Under the pieces are notes generated by a model. That model ran no database searches and had not been told where the DNA came from. It saw only the letters and a program-made list of their open reading frames with translations. From Solea solea (lineage: Eukaryota > Chordata > Actinopteri > Pleuronectiformes > Soleidae), in assembly GCF_958295425.1 (NCBI RefSeq), contig NC_081152.1, forward strand, positions 1,614,717 through 1,678,716: 64,000 bases of DNA, written 5' to 3'. How positions within the stretch are numbered: the first letter of the stretch is position 1; every line of letters starts with the position of its first letter. Shown piece by piece: positions 50,884 to 64,000 of this stretch. The translations under genes and the position numbers were made by a program.

Positions 50884-64000
<13,117 letters not shown>

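Overview
This window is vertebrate nuclear DNA, almost certainly from a teleost fish (probably a percomorph). The genes have many short exons with GT-AG introns. The proteins they encode match vertebrate families closely. Introns and spacers are full of (CA)n/(GT)n microsatellites and fish-type dispersed repeats: Tc1-like, L2/CR1-like and L1-like pieces, and small inverted-repeat elements. There is no sign of bacterial, phage or organellar DNA.

Three protein-coding genes lie head to tail on the + strand. (1) About 213-7540 holds the last six coding exons of a CaM kinase II gene, best matched to CAMK2B: the variable linker plus the association (hub) domain. The kinase domain lies off the left edge. 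(2) About 14.5-35.5 kb holds a complete OGDH gene, the mitochondrial 2-oxoglutarate dehydrogenase E1 subunit. It has a non-coding first exon in a CpG-rich promoter and 22 coding exons that join in phase to give 1023 residues. (3) About 42.9-62.9 kb holds the 5' part of ZMIZ2, a PIAS-like SUMO/transcription coactivator: a CpG-rich non-coding exon 1 and twelve coding exons (564 residues). The window ends before the MIZ/SP-RING zinc finger. CAMK2B, OGDH and ZMIZ2 also sit together on human chromosome 7p13, and this synteny supports the choice of paralogue.

The spacers (7.5-14.4 kb and 35.5-42.9 kb) and the larger introns hold no further gene that I can support. They contain an L1-like reverse transcriptase remnant (about 4.7-5.2 kb, - strand), a broken Tc1/mariner transposase (39.2-39.5 kb), an L2/CR1-like LINE 3' end (57.9-58.25 kb), several families of small inverted-repeat elements, and four sizeable tandem arrays: 20-bp units at 26.1 kb, 18-bp at 29 kb, 76-bp at 32.6 kb and 30-bp at 39.5 kb.

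The three genes do not form a pathway; their closeness is inherited synteny. I found no convincing new biological system. The points most worth checking are a GC-AG intron in ogdh, the absence of a short vertebrate OGDH exon segment next to the Ca2+-response motif, an upstream ORF that overlaps the zmiz2 start codon as ATGA, and tandem arrays that seem to have grown from transposon or intron-end sequence.
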